The notes under the pieces: model-generated
The model's input: the letters and a program-made list of their open reading frames with translations, nothing else
Told to the model about the DNA's origin: nothing
The model's database searches: none
Shown here: positions 9,656-19,549 of the stretch, piece after piece
Layout of the letters: each line of letters starts with the position of its first letter
How positions within the stretch are numbered: position 1 is the stretch's first letter
Program-made: the position numbers and the translations under genes
Assembly (NCBI GenBank): GCA_019918135.1
Contig: WBZZ01002075.1
Coordinates: 18,501 to 82,500 of the forward strand
DNA length: 64,000 nt
Direction: 5' to 3'
Source of the DNA: Paulinella micropora
Taxonomy: Eukaryota; Cercozoa; Imbricatea; Euglyphida; Paulinellidae

Positions 9656-10444
9656 ATGGCCTGGAGTTGGCTGCTAGCCGCCTGTGTGGGGCTGGCGAGC
9701 GCGCTGGATCCGTGGTGGGCCAGGCTGCAGACAGTCGCGCAGCCGTGCAACGCCAGCGACTGCCTGCACCAGGTGCTCGCGCCCGCCTTGCTGGGCGGCG
9801 AGCTGCTCGCCACGTACTGGAGCAGGAGCCTGCTCTGGTCGCTCGCTACCGGCGCGAGGCACGTACTGTGGCCGCGGGAGCAAACGGACTGCATCACCAG
9901 GCTGTACTTTCCCGAGGTGTGGGAAGCGTACGAACGTCTGCCCCCGCCCGCCCAACGCGCGGCCGCGGGTTTGATGCTGCTGCACAAGTACGGCGGCATG
10001 TACGCGGACCTGTCGTTGGCCCCGCCGAGAACGGCGCTGCAATTGTCCGGGGCGGACTGCTTTTTCTTGCCGGGCGAGCTGGCGTTCGCGGCGTCCGCCC
10101 GCGGCGCGTCGGTCCCGTACTTCGTGCTGCTGAACATGCTGTCGTGCCCGGCGGTGGTGTGGAACGTGACGACAAGCGCACGCTGGAGCCTGCGCGAAAC
10201 GCTGGTGTCGGCCGGCGGTGGCGACCTGGCCGAGAGTGGCACGTTCCGGGCCGACGTGCTGGGCAAGACCGAGCTTGTGCGTGTGCTGGACCCCGCCGAC
10301 TTCGAGCTCGCGCCGTTCCTCGAGGGCCGCGCCCTGGAGGACGAACGCTACCTGCAGCGGCTGCTGTGGCGGCTCTACGGCGGCTGGCTGGTGGCGGCGG
10401 CGGCACTCACTGGCGTCGCGGCGGCGGTGGAGAAAGTATGCTAG
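9656..10444 (+). CDS. GT32-like glycosyltransferase
   Basis: 262 residues from an ATG directly followed by a signal peptide or anchor (MAWSWLLAACVGLASALDPW). The central motif LMLLHKYGGMYADLSLAPPR (about residues 106-125) matches the sugar-binding DXD region of the Gly_transf_sug/GT32 family (OCH1- and SUR1-like), preceded by the usual AYERLPPPAQRA helix. Such enzymes transfer sugars from nucleotide donors in the secretory pathway. The usual DXD is DLS here, so catalytic capacity is doubtful. A hydrophobic stretch near the C-terminus (WLVAAAALTGVAAAV) could be a second membrane segment. The gene is GC-rich, on its own strand, and followed by a sharp drop to AT-rich DNA right after the TAG. 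Confidence 0.7.
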   Translation: MAWSWLLAACVGLASALDPWWARLQTVAQPCNASDCLHQVLAPALLGGELLATYWSRSLLWSLATGARHVLWPREQTDCITRLYFPEVWEAYERLPPPAQRAAAGLMLLHKYGGMYADLSLAPPRTALQLSGADCFFLPGELAFAASARGASVPYFVLLNMLSCPAVVWNVTTSARWSLRETLVSAGGGDLAESGTFRADVLGKTELVRVLDPADFELAPFLEGRALEDERYLQRLLWRLYGGWLVAAAALTGVAAAVEKVC

Positions 10445-11111
10445 TAGACATTGTCTCGGGATACTTGAATCATTGTTTACGCTGAGGTACTTTGATCAAA
10501 GGTTGAAACGATAATAATGAATTTAATCAATGGTTAAGAACCAATGACTTGAACTCAATCTAAAATACCATAAATTTATAATCACGAGGAGTAAATAAAT
10601 ACCATAAATTTATATACTTGCTTCGTAGCCTAACTTATGATATTGCATCAGTATGTGCCAATGTATATAACTGGTAACTAATATATGAATAATTGCAATA
10701 TTGTTGTAACGAATAATAAATATGATAGGCAAATATATAAATGGCAATGAATGTAATCCGGCCTAATTATAATTGTTATGTCATGAAATTGACCATAAAA
10801 AGGTAACAATATATTTAGTAAATATTATTGCTTACTCTGATAACTCTCTCCGCTTGTCTTGTGAGAGCTACAGGCCCCGTAAAAGCAGCCTGTTGACGTT
10901 CCGCCGGACCAGCCGCTAGCGCAAGTGCAATATTAGTTAGTTGCGCAAGTGCAATATTAGTTAGTTGCGTCTGTTCTAGTACAACCGGGGCAGCACCACA
11001 AGCGAAAGTACACGTCCGCCATGGTAGCCTGTCCGCTGGCGACCGGCTGGATCTTGGTGATCACGAACCTGTAATACGAGTACGGACCTGGCGCTAGGTT
11101 TTAGCAATGCA
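10445..11111. other. AT-rich intergenic DNA with 24-bp tandem repeat
   Basis: AT-rich DNA with no gene. TACCATAAATTTATA occurs twice near 10566-10615. A 24-bp unit (GCGCAAGTGCAATATTAG plus TTAGTT) occurs twice in tandem at 10919-10966. Confidence 0.75.
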
Positions 11112-11810
11112 ATGTCCGGAGGGGAGAAGGCCGAGTTGATACAAGAGTTTCAAAGCCTGCCGGGTTCAGAAGACGTAGACTTTGACGTGCTGAAGAAGAT
11201 CAAGTTGGGCAAAGAATACGTTAGCCTTAAAGAGCTCCTACCATGGAAGAAGAAGGCCCTCATCGGCGAGGCCTACGAGTCGGAGCCGAAGTCAGTCACA
11301 GTTGAATCCTTTTTAGATTTAGTTCGGAAGCTCATCGTGTTGTACTCCAAACACCACCCCCAACATACAGAAGACATGTGGGAACATTATCGTTACTTGG
11401 AGTTGCTTGTGAGAAAAAACAGCTTGTCTTCAGTAATGAGATGGGATAAAGCAACTCGTGGCAGGAGCAAATTGGGACAGTGGCACAAGGGCACCCTCCC
11501 TTTTGTTATTGCCACGGCTATCCTCGAACTTGTCGTTTCTTCCCCAACATCCAACCAATCAAGTTACCAAGGCACCTCCAAGTCTCCTCGCAACGCCAAC
11601 AACACACGTGGTAGCAACCAGGCGAGACAGCAGAACCAGAAGTCAAGGAAAGTTTGCTTCAACTGGGCAGACGGCCTAGACTGCAGCTACAAGGATGACT
11701 GCTGGTTCCTACATCAGTGTCCAGTGTGTCCAGGCAACAGAGTCCACAAACGTGCACATTGCCCAGACGGCGACAATGGGAAGTGGGGCAAACGGAAGGC
11801 AGGAAAGTGA
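11112..11810 (+). CDS. CCCH zinc-finger protein, gag-like
   Basis: 232 residues from ATG. The N-terminal two thirds is helical and charged without a recognised domain. Residues 182-201 form a CX8CX5CX3H finger (VCFNWADGLDCSYKDDCWFLH) immediately followed by further Cys/His residues (CPVC, then H and C), and a basic tail closes the protein. This pattern of a CCCH knuckle followed by CX2C and H/C near the C-terminus is common in gag-like ORF1 proteins of tyrosine-recombinase retroelements. A cellular RNA-binding protein is the alternative. No recombinase or polymerase lies next to it; the only tyrosine recombinase in the window is 52 kb away. Confidence 0.5.
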   Translation: MSGGEKAELIQEFQSLPGSEDVDFDVLKKIKLGKEYVSLKELLPWKKKALIGEAYESEPKSVTVESFLDLVRKLIVLYSKHHPQHTEDMWEHYRYLELLVRKNSLSSVMRWDKATRGRSKLGQWHKGTLPFVIATAILELVVSSPTSNQSSYQGTSKSPRNANNTRGSNQARQQNQKSRKVCFNWADGLDCSYKDDCWFLHQCPVCPGNRVHKRAHCPDGDNGKWGKRKAGK

Positions 11811-12397
11811 AGGAGCCCTGAGAGTGAAAGCACTTCAGTGGAGCAAGTAGCTCTCAGGGTCAATCATTGGCAAATCCCCTCAGGTGGGACTTCTTCTTCC
11901 ACCGCCCTTTCTATTTCTGAAGGGGCTCGCAAAACTTGGGATCCAGGTGGTCGCGAGCACACGACCAACGTTGCAGTTTTTCAGTCTGGCAATTCGCTAG
12001 TTCTCACTTCGACTCCCGTTGGACTACAACTCTGGCCTCGGTGCCACTTACACTAACAGCTGGACCCACCGACACCACTTTTTTCCAGTCTTCGTTTCAG
12101 TTGCCAACAGCTTGTTCAGTTGCTTCTACCTCTTCTCCTTCTTCTTCCACTAGTCCAATTGTTAGTCAGAGCTCCTCTTCAGAAAAAGACTGTCGTCTCC
12201 CTTCTAGCTCTGCCCTTTCTGAAAAGGCTTTAGTGCTTCATTCTTCTTTTCCTAGAATACAAGTGTCACCTATCGTTTCTCCTTCTGGTACTTGTCCTTC
12301 TTCACCTCCCCTTTCTTTTCTCTCTTCCTTTTATCTCTCTCAATCTTTCCCTAGTGCTTCTTCTTCGTGCTCCTCTACTACCTCTTCTCCTCAACAA
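11811..12397 (+). other. Ser/Pro-coding low-complexity stretch
   Basis: One plus-strand frame stays open from about 11936 through the CAA/CTA array to 12871 and encodes a Ser/Thr/Pro-rich segment and then poly-Thr. An open frame through such biased sequence is weak evidence for a gene, so no CDS is called. Confidence 0.4.
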
Positions 12398-12537
12398 CAT
12401 CAACAACTACAACGACAACAACTACAACAAACTACAACAACAACTAGAACAACAACTACAACAACAACTACAACAACTACAACAACTACAACAACTACAA
12501 CAACTACAACAACTACAACAACAACTACCACTACAGC

Positions 12538-12575
<38 letters not shown>

Positions 12576-12826
12576 ATACAACAACTGCAACAACAACAAC
12601 AACAACTACAACAACAGCAACAACAACAACATCAACCACAACAACATCAACCACAACCACAACAACAACTACAACAACAAGTACAACAACACAACAACAA
12701 CTACAACAACTACAACAACTACAACAACTACAACAACTACAACAACTACAACAACTACAACAACTACAACAACTACAACAACTACAACAACAACAACAAC
12801 AACTACTTCAGCAACAACAACAACAC
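12398..12826. repeat. CAA/CTA trinucleotide array
   Basis: About 430 bp of interrupted (CAA)n, with many ACAACTACA blocks. All plus frames are open and would encode poly-Gln/Leu, poly-Thr or poly-Asn/Tyr. It is a microsatellite, not independent evidence for a gene. Confidence 0.95.
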
Positions 12827-12883
12827 ATTCATTCTTCTTTTTCAGGTCGCCACTGCATTTCGGTGTTTTGATTGACCTTGCCC

Positions 12884-13609
12884 TCACCAAAGTCCGGGAG
12901 CCTCAGCTTCGAACTGCTCCTTGCTGGTGAATTGCTGCCAGTTCAAAGAGTTATTCCAGAAAGGGTCGATGCAATTCTCAGTCAAAACCCTCACATTTTT
13001 CTTGCCATGTCCGGTAAGCTTCACTGGAACAAGGTATGGTTCAGGCAAGTCTGGGAAACGATTCTCAGCCAACTTGGTAGACAGAGACTGGGCGTGATCT
13101 TTGAGGAAGGGACGAATTTGCCATAGTTCCGGCGCGCGGTACATGCGGGGAATAAAATTTCTTTCACCCCGAGCAAATGGTCTCTTTTTATCTGCAAAGA
13201 GCGCTCTTCAACGTCGAGCAATAAGAAGCCTTTCTTGAGCAATTGATTTTTCAAAGATTCTTGTTGCATGATTTCTGAAGCCCTTTCTTGTTGTTGCCTG
13301 GTTTCATCCTTGGCTTCCTGGGATTTCAGCCTCGCGGTACCAGTGCTCTTGGGCTTCGAAGCATTCTTGCGTTTCTTCTTGGGATTGCCTGCATTCTCTG
13401 TATCCTTTTCTTGCTTGCCTTTTTTTCGCTTCAGTGACGGGAGCTTGCTAGAAGAAGATCCTTTGGACTTGGTTGACTGGGTGGTGTCGGCTTCACTTTC
13501 TTCATCTTCATCTTCTTCCTCATATTCCCCATCGTCTTCCTTCTCGTCAGTTGCAAGATTTTTTCCGCGGGATGAGTTGCAAGGTGTAGCCTTTTCGACC
13601 TTTACCTCT
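12884..13609 (-). CDS. Lys/Glu-rich protein segment (exon), frame break
   Basis: The minus strand from about 13609 encodes an acidic block (EYEEEDEDEESEADTTQS), then basic nuclear-localisation-like stretches (LKRKKGKQEKD, PKKKRKNASKPK) and a more regular segment (LLDVEERSLQIKRDHLLG). It continues after a one-base frame change near 13140 as MYRAPELWQIRPFLKDHA to the stop at 12884. The upstream limit looks like a CTGCAG splice acceptor. It is probably the last exon of a minus-strand gene whose earlier exons are at 13755-14468 and perhaps 15900-16653. I recognise no family. Confidence 0.45.
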
Positions 13610-13754
13610 GCAGGTGGGGTCCTTGAACGACTCCATGCTCACAACTGCTATAATGCATGGACACAACGTCGACTTGCGCGCGGACCTTCCTTTCGCAATG
13701 CTATCGCTGCAACCAGTGCATAGATTGCATCAGTTAACTATGATATTTATTATG

Positions 13755-14468
13755 TCAAACAGAATCGTACCTCGCGGCCGGACTGTCTGTCTTAACGCTA
13801 TGCACCAACCCGTCGTCTAGCAGTTTAGCTGGACCGCCACGTGTCTGCAGCTGCGGCAGCCGTACTACTGCTCCCTTGTAGAGTGGAATCGTTGGAAGAA
13901 GCTCGTTCCAGCGGCCATTCGCTGCTGATCCAAAAGAGCAAAAAAACCATAGGAAGCGCCAGCATCGTTGATGACCATGTACTTCAGCAAGACACTGCAA
14001 CAAAATACACAAGAATTTAGCATGTGCTGTGGAAGCAGCTGAGGCAATCAAAAGCGTATCTTCCTGAGGCTGCGTCACACTGTCTTTGCCTTTGCCTCCC
14101 TTGCCTCCCTCTTTGCCTTTGCCTCCCTTGCCTCCCTTTTGCAGTCCCCAAGTACCAAAAATGGAAGATGGTTGTTCTACCAGTAAAAACTCATCCCATT
14201 CTTGCTGCTCTTGTTGTTCCCGATCTTCCTCGTCACTCTGATCTTCTTCTGGCGCTCCCGGCGTGGGAGTAGAAGAGAAACTGTCCAATGCTAAAAGACC
14301 CGATCTAGCGGCAGCAGAAACTTGGCTCAAATGCTGAAGCTTTTTTGCAATGTCCTCGCTGCTGCCTGTTGAGCCTTTACTTACCTCAGAGTCAGGCGCC
14401 TCCTCCTCGTCCTGGGGCAAAATCCTATTAAGGTGAACGCAATTAAGTAAGCTAGCGTTGAACTTCAT
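13755..14468 (-). CDS. Unrecognised minus-strand exon(s), Gly/Lys repeats
   Basis: From the in-frame ATG at 14468, the frame encodes an acidic Gln/Glu-rich region (EEDREQQEQQEWDEF) and a tandem KGGKGGKGKEGGKGGKGKD motif. Downstream, TTTTGTTGCAG near 14002 is a good splice acceptor into a second frame encoding VLLKYMVINDAGASYGFFAL to about 13865, which looks more protein-like than the collinear frame. So at least two exons are likely. Antisense to nothing else of quality. Function unknown. Confidence 0.4.
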   Translation of the reverse strand: MKFNASLLNCVHLNRILPQDEEEAPDSEVSKGSTGSSEDIAKKLQHLSQVSAAARSGLLALDSFSSTPTPGAPEEDQSDEEDREQQEQQEWDEFLLVEQPSSIFGTWGLQKGGKGGKGKEGGKGGKGKDSVTQPQEDTLLIASAASTAHAKFLCILLQCLAEVHGHQRCWRFLWFFCSFGSAANGRWNELLPTIPLYKGAVVRLPQLQTRGGPAKLLDDGLVHSVKTDSPAARYDSV

Positions 14469-14603
14469 TCGAGAAGAAAACAAGTTATAAACCGTTTCTG
14501 CTGAGGATTACTGCCCTCCTCTTGTCAAAGCGGCCGCTTCTTCTCGGTACTGCTAACGACCTGTTTCAATTATTTATTAATACTGCCCTCCTCTTTTCCA
14601 AGC

Positions 14604-15092
14604 ATGCAAGCAAGCAAGCAGGCAAGCATGCAAGCATGCAAGCATGCAAGCATGCAAGCATGCAAGCATGCATTGGGCAAGCATACAAACAAGAAAGCAA
14701 GCAACCACGCAAACAAGCAAACAAGTAAGCAAGCAAGCAAGCAAGCAAGCCAGTCAGTAAGCAAGCAAGTAAGCAAGTAACCAAGTAAGCAAGCAAGCAA
14801 GCAAGCGAGCAAGCAAGCGAGCAAGCAAGCAAGCAAGCAAGCAAGCATGCAAGCAAGCACGCAAGCAAGCATGTAAGCAAACAAGCAAGCATGCAAGCAA
14901 GCAAGCAAGCAACCAAGCAACCAAGCAAGCAAGCAAGCGAGCAAGCAAGCAAGCAAGCATGCAAGCAAGCATGTAAGCAAGCATGTAAGCAAACAAGCAA
15001 GCAAGCAAGCATGCAAGCAAGCAAGCATGCAAGCAAGCAAGCAAGCAAGCATGCAAGCAAGCAAGCAAGCAAGCAAGCATACAAGCAAGCAT

Positions 15093-15132
<40 letters not shown>

Positions 15133-15196
15133 GCAAGCATGCAAGCAAGCATGCAAGCAAGCATGCATGCAAGCAAGCAAGCAAGCAAACAAGCAA

Positions 15197-15228
<32 letters not shown>

Positions 15229-15537
15229 GCAAGCATGCAAGCATGCATGGAAGCAAGCAAGCAAGCATGCATGCATGCATGCAAGCAAGCAAGTAAGCAA
15301 GCAAGTAAGCAAGTAAGCAAGCAAGCAAGCATGTAAGCAAGCAAGCAAGCAAGCAAGCAAGCGAGCAAGCAATAGAAAACATAAGAAATATAACAAATTC
15401 TAAAAAAATTCCCTGCGGGGCAGTGCACCCGCGGCGCCCCAGCCCACTAAGGTCGATCAGTGTATGTATGTATGTATGTATGCATGCATACAACGATGCA
15501 AGTAAGCAAGCAAGCAAGCAAACAAGCAAGCATGCAT

Positions 15538-15569
<32 letters not shown>

Positions 15570-15853
15570 GCAAGTAAGCAAGCAAGCAAGCAAGCAAGCA
15601 TGCATGCATGCAAGCATGCATGCATGCAAGCATGCATGCAAGCAAGCAAGCAAGCATGCAACCAAGCATGTGAGCAAGCCAGCAAGCAAGCAAGCAAGCA
15701 AGCATGCAAGCAAGCATGCATGCAAGCATGCATGCAAGCAAGCAAGCATGCAAGCATGCAAGCATGCAAGCAAGCAAGCAAGCAAGCATGCAAGCATGCA
15801 ATAAGCAAGCAAGCAAACAAGCAAACAAGCAAGCAAGCAAGCAAGGAGGGAAT
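14604..15853. repeat. Long CAAG/CATG tetranucleotide array
   Basis: Two blocks (about 14604-15375 and 15490-15853) of (CAAG)n interspersed with CATG. They are separated by about 115 bp of unique DNA that includes a GCGGGGCAG...CCGCGGCGCCCC segment and a short (TATG)n. Because the unit is 4 nt, all six frames stay open with a 4-residue period (KQAS/KQAC or LLAC/LHAC), giving spurious frames of over 400 codons. If the minus-strand exons on both sides are one gene, the array lies in its intron. Confidence 0.95.
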
Positions 15854-15899
15854 GAGAAGGAAGGAAGGAAGGAAGAAAGAAAGAAAGAAAGAAGGAAGC

Positions 15900-16653
15900 A
15901 CCTGCCTATGTCGGCAGGAAGGGAACGCGCAGTAGCAACCGTGGTTGCTTTTACTTTATTTTTTGGCTTATTGGAACGTGGTTTTTTCACCACGTTGGGC
16001 TGTTCGGGGCTAGTGGATAGCTTTGTAGCTTCCACAGCAGATGTGGGCGCTTTACGTTTCTCCCTCTGAGGACGTTTGCTAGCTAGACTCTCATCGAAAA
16101 AGGGCGGTGGGCATGGTGCAAGTACGAATTGATTGGTGGACGCTTTGGGCACGTAATTGAAAATTAGATTTGGCTCTATGTTTTGCCATGCAGTCGCGTT
16201 GGGGTCGTAGTGAGGGAAATTGTAATAAAGTTTGGTAAGTTTGGGCTCGATGATACAGTCTTCCAGAAATTCCCACTTTTTGTCCTTGTCATTGTTAATT
16301 TGCAAGAAAGGTACACGCTTAGTAGATGCCAAGGCCACGCGATAGGCTTGGATGCTGAAAACTTTAACCTTCTTGCCCGGCATTGAAGTCAAAGCAAGCA
16401 GTCAGAATTTCTCTTTGAACTCCGGTGGCAAGGTGGCAAGAAATGCCAAAAAGGTCTGCCGATTGCCACTATTTTCTGCAAGGTACGGAGGAATCATCAA
16501 CAGGCAAACAATGACTTTTTTTTTTGTTTTCTCTGTGTGCGCTGTGGTTCGAAGAGCAAAACATGTATCATTATCTTCTTTGTGCAATAATATTTTGTTT
16601 ACGCAATGTTTTGCTTCGTCATTAAGCTGCAGCTTTACTTCAGTGGCTTTCAA
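15900..16653 (-). pseudogene. Unrecognised protein segment with in-frame TGA
   Basis: One minus-strand frame begins at an ATG (MKATEVKLQLNDEAKHCVNK), passes a TGA at 16402-16404, and continues through MPGKKVKVFSIQAYRVAL, PKLTKLYYNFPHYDP and a Lys/Pro/Ser-rich tail (KRPQREKRKAPTSAVEA) until it runs into GA-rich simple sequence and the CAAG array near 15900. Either the first part and second part are separate genes, the second starting at the ATG at 16383, or the TGA is a nonsense change in a single gene. No family recognised. It is divergent from the gene starting at 16699, 45 bp away. Confidence 0.4.
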
Positions 16654-16698
16654 AAATAATTTAGCCTAAGGTACCAGCAAACTATATCTTGCGCTGAT

Positions 16699-19549
16699 AT
16701 GTCACAAGCAGTTATTGTGTTAGTGCAGATTGATGGTATGTCGTCTTTTCTGTCTAAGCTAATCAGTCTCAACGCACCAACTGAGGCTGCAATTCAGTCT
16801 GCTAAAGATAGACATGAGAGAACTGTCAAGGCTCAGCAAAACAATCCAACAAAATGTGATACTAGTGTTCCACAGGACGAACCACAGAGCAAAACACCTG
16901 ACAATATGTTTTACCCCTCAAGTAGTGAGCTTTCCCCTGTGGAGGACGTGAACAGTTCCACCCCTCACTCGCACAGAAGCCAACATTCCAGAGTTCGCAT
17001 AGATGAAAGCGGAGTCAACCCTCAGCACGCCAAGAAACTCGCAAAGAGCAGGAAATATCAGGACAATTTACGCAATACGAAAGCCCTTGCAGCGCAAGTG
17101 ACAGACAGCCAACTGCAGCAGCTGTTGCTGTCAAGCCAAGGCAAACTGCTGCAGCAAAGCCGAGCCCAGATCGCAGCTGCTAATGCAATCAAAGCAATGG
17201 TGGAGGATTTTCCCAAAAAAGCAGCTCACAAGCAAGCTGTTATTGGTAAACTCCGTGGCAGAATGACTGCCAAGGAGTTCCATGATTTTTTTTACTGCTA
17301 TCAGCGACAGATACTCAAGGAAGGCGGCAGCGGCCGTTCGAGAGGTTGAAGCAACTAAGCAAGCAGGTGGCAATTTGCAAAAGCGTGATATCTTCTCAGA
17401 AAGTAAGATGACTGGTTTTGAACGTGAACATATCACACCCATGGAGAAGCGTATCACTGCGTCTTATGTGACGGAAAATTTAGCTGCAAAGTCTGGTTCG
17501 AATGCTGCTTTTTGGTACGGAAATCTTGATTCGTTTTACGGTTGGTACAGGAAGACTGCTCACCCTAATATCTATGAGAGAATGATAGAAAAAGCTGGAG
17601 GACTCGACCAATTGATGTTTGAGTTGAAAGGTGTTAAGTGGGCTGAGAAAAATGCAGAAGCATATACTTGCGGGGGAAGGTGTGTGCCAGAAGAAAGCAA
17701 GCAAGCATGCCATCACAACTACGTACCTCGTGATCGCCGCACTGTTGGTAAGATTTTGAGGGAGGAGGATGTGGCCTTTCGCTGTGTCAGCAAAACTGTG
17801 CCATGCAAATGGCATGATAACTGGGATAGATGGAAGGCAGATCTTGTTCGAGAGGAAGCAAAGCTAGGCAACGAAAGGAAACCCAAAAAGATCGAGGCTG
17901 AAGGAAAAAATCAGGAAATGCCAACGGCATGATGATCAGTATCAGAACCAGCGCAGGTCATATACGTTTTCTTTCGCTTCAATGCACACTAGTAATGAAT
18001 TTGCAGCTACGTGCAGGCACGGATAGATGAGCTTGAGGCAGGGTCGGGGGAATGGGTCGTATATCAGGACTATATTTCCTGGTATTCAGAAACAGATCAG
18101 AAAATGAATGATTTGTTGTTCACCCGGGTCACCAGGCGAGCGGACGGTCAGCTCCAATATGAATATATTCATAATATCATGAGGGTTCCGCACACTGGCG
18201 CTACCACCAGATACGTATGGGATTACCATCTGAGGCAGGAGGAAGAAGGTGGTAGTGGGGAGATTTTATCGTTGTCAGGGCCAGGCCTGCGCACGGGAGA
18301 TGGAGGTGGCGATTTTCATAACAAGGGCTGCATCTATGCTGAATCCCGGTACTCTGCACGATGATCGCTTACATAGTATGCATAGTATGTGTATGTATAT
18401 GCGCTGCAGTTACTACAACGACTACGGTCTGGAGATGCAAACAGAAATGCTGTGCGCGCTTCACGCTTGGGGACCGTGTGACGGAGATAAAGGCATACAT
18501 ACAGCTGTTTTTCTCAACGATCAGATTCAGCAGGGTCGAGGGTTTGACCTTGTTGAAGACTGGCTGATGTCGGCTGCTGGCGCAGGCTTCGAGAACCATC
18601 GATATTATGGGCACGATGCAGACGTAATTGATGCTTGGATCAAGAAGAACCCTGTAAATCCACGCAACAAACCAGGATGAACCTTTCAAGAGTTGCGGTC
18701 TTTTGTTTACTGTCGAGAAACTGATGAGGGTAAAGTATATACGCCTGGAATTGCTTACGGAGCCTATACATGTGAAGTTCCTTTTGAAGAACGCATTGTT
18801 CTGGACTTGCGCCAGGACAGCGAGGCGGGAGGCAAGAGGTGTGAGCCATGCACACAGAGTCTTAAGAAGCCTGTTTTTGCGCACAGAAAGGGAGATTCAA
18901 AGTGTCCATCCAGAAGGGCACGAACAGGGCAGCCAGCTCTCGCAGTCCATGTTCGTTCCGGCGCCACTGACATGGATTACGAGGAGAAACAGGCTTTCTT
19001 CAACTCCCTAGCTGCAAAACGAAGTCAAAAGAAGAAGACTGAGAAAGGGATGTTTCATTGCATGCGGAAGGATGACTGCAAGAAGCTTTAAGAGCAGTTG
19101 GGTCTGCCAACGGATGGTAAGGTGGAGGAGCTGCGTGCAAGGCTGAATGAAGCCATGCCGGACGGAAGTGGTACTAGCAACAAGCCGCGCCAGGGCAAAT
19201 CTGCTAAAAAGAAGAAAACGCAGAAAAAGCAGTTGCTAGCAAGAAAGCATCCGCACGATCAGCCAGGGCAAATAGTGCTGCTGCTCCAGCAGCGTCGCGG
19301 CGAAAACGCAAATCAGCGCGGTCAGTCAATTATGAGGAGTCAGAAGAATCCGCAATGGAAAATTCAGACGATTCAGACTGGAACGAGCATGATAACGAGC
19401 CGGGTTCAGATGCGGCAAGTGACCGAGAAGAATGGACCTGCAATGTCTGTGCCTATAAGAACTCCAAGCCGCCGCCATGCGAGCTTTGCGATGCAGGTGG
19501 GTCCGATACCAGCAGCAGCGATGAACCATTGATTAGCGACGCTGATTAG
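16699..19549 (+). pseudogene. Decayed multi-exon gene with SAP-like and RanBP2-type zinc-finger C-terminus
   Basis: Coding segments in order are 16699 to about 17330 (Ser/Gln-rich; shifts frame near 17320), then to 17932 (ASYVTENLAAKSGSNAAFWY), a likely intron at about 17958-18007 (CAG/GTCATA to TTTGCAG), 18008 to about 18250, then 18361-18680 (ALHAWGPCDGDKGIHTAVFL). An in-frame TGA follows at 18678-18680, coding continues (TFQELRSFVYC) to an in-frame TAA at 19089-19091, then EQLGLPTDGKVEELRARLNE, which resembles a SAP DNA-binding motif. After a frame change in an A-run near 19205 comes a basic Ala/Ser region and a RanBP2-type finger (EEWTCNVCAYKNSKPPPCEL, then C) at the end. The 5' domains are unfamiliar. 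DNA-associated function is suggested only by the C-terminus. At least two nonsense codons and two frame changes argue for a pseudogene or a poor-quality assembly. Confidence 0.45.

Noticed and set aside
13268..13723. Plus-strand Ser/Phe/Leu-rich frame
   Set aside because: It is antisense to a Lys/Glu-rich minus-strand frame with nuclear-localisation-like stretches that has better coding character.
14604..15853. CRISPR-like or satellite array
   Set aside because: No spacer/repeat organisation, only a 4-nt unit with point variants, in a eukaryotic context.
14570..15901. Open frames of 200-440 codons rich in Leu-Leu-Ala-Cys or Lys-Gln-Ala-Ser
   Set aside because: A 4-nt repeat lacks stops in all six frames; the frames mirror the CAAG array and have no independent coding signal.
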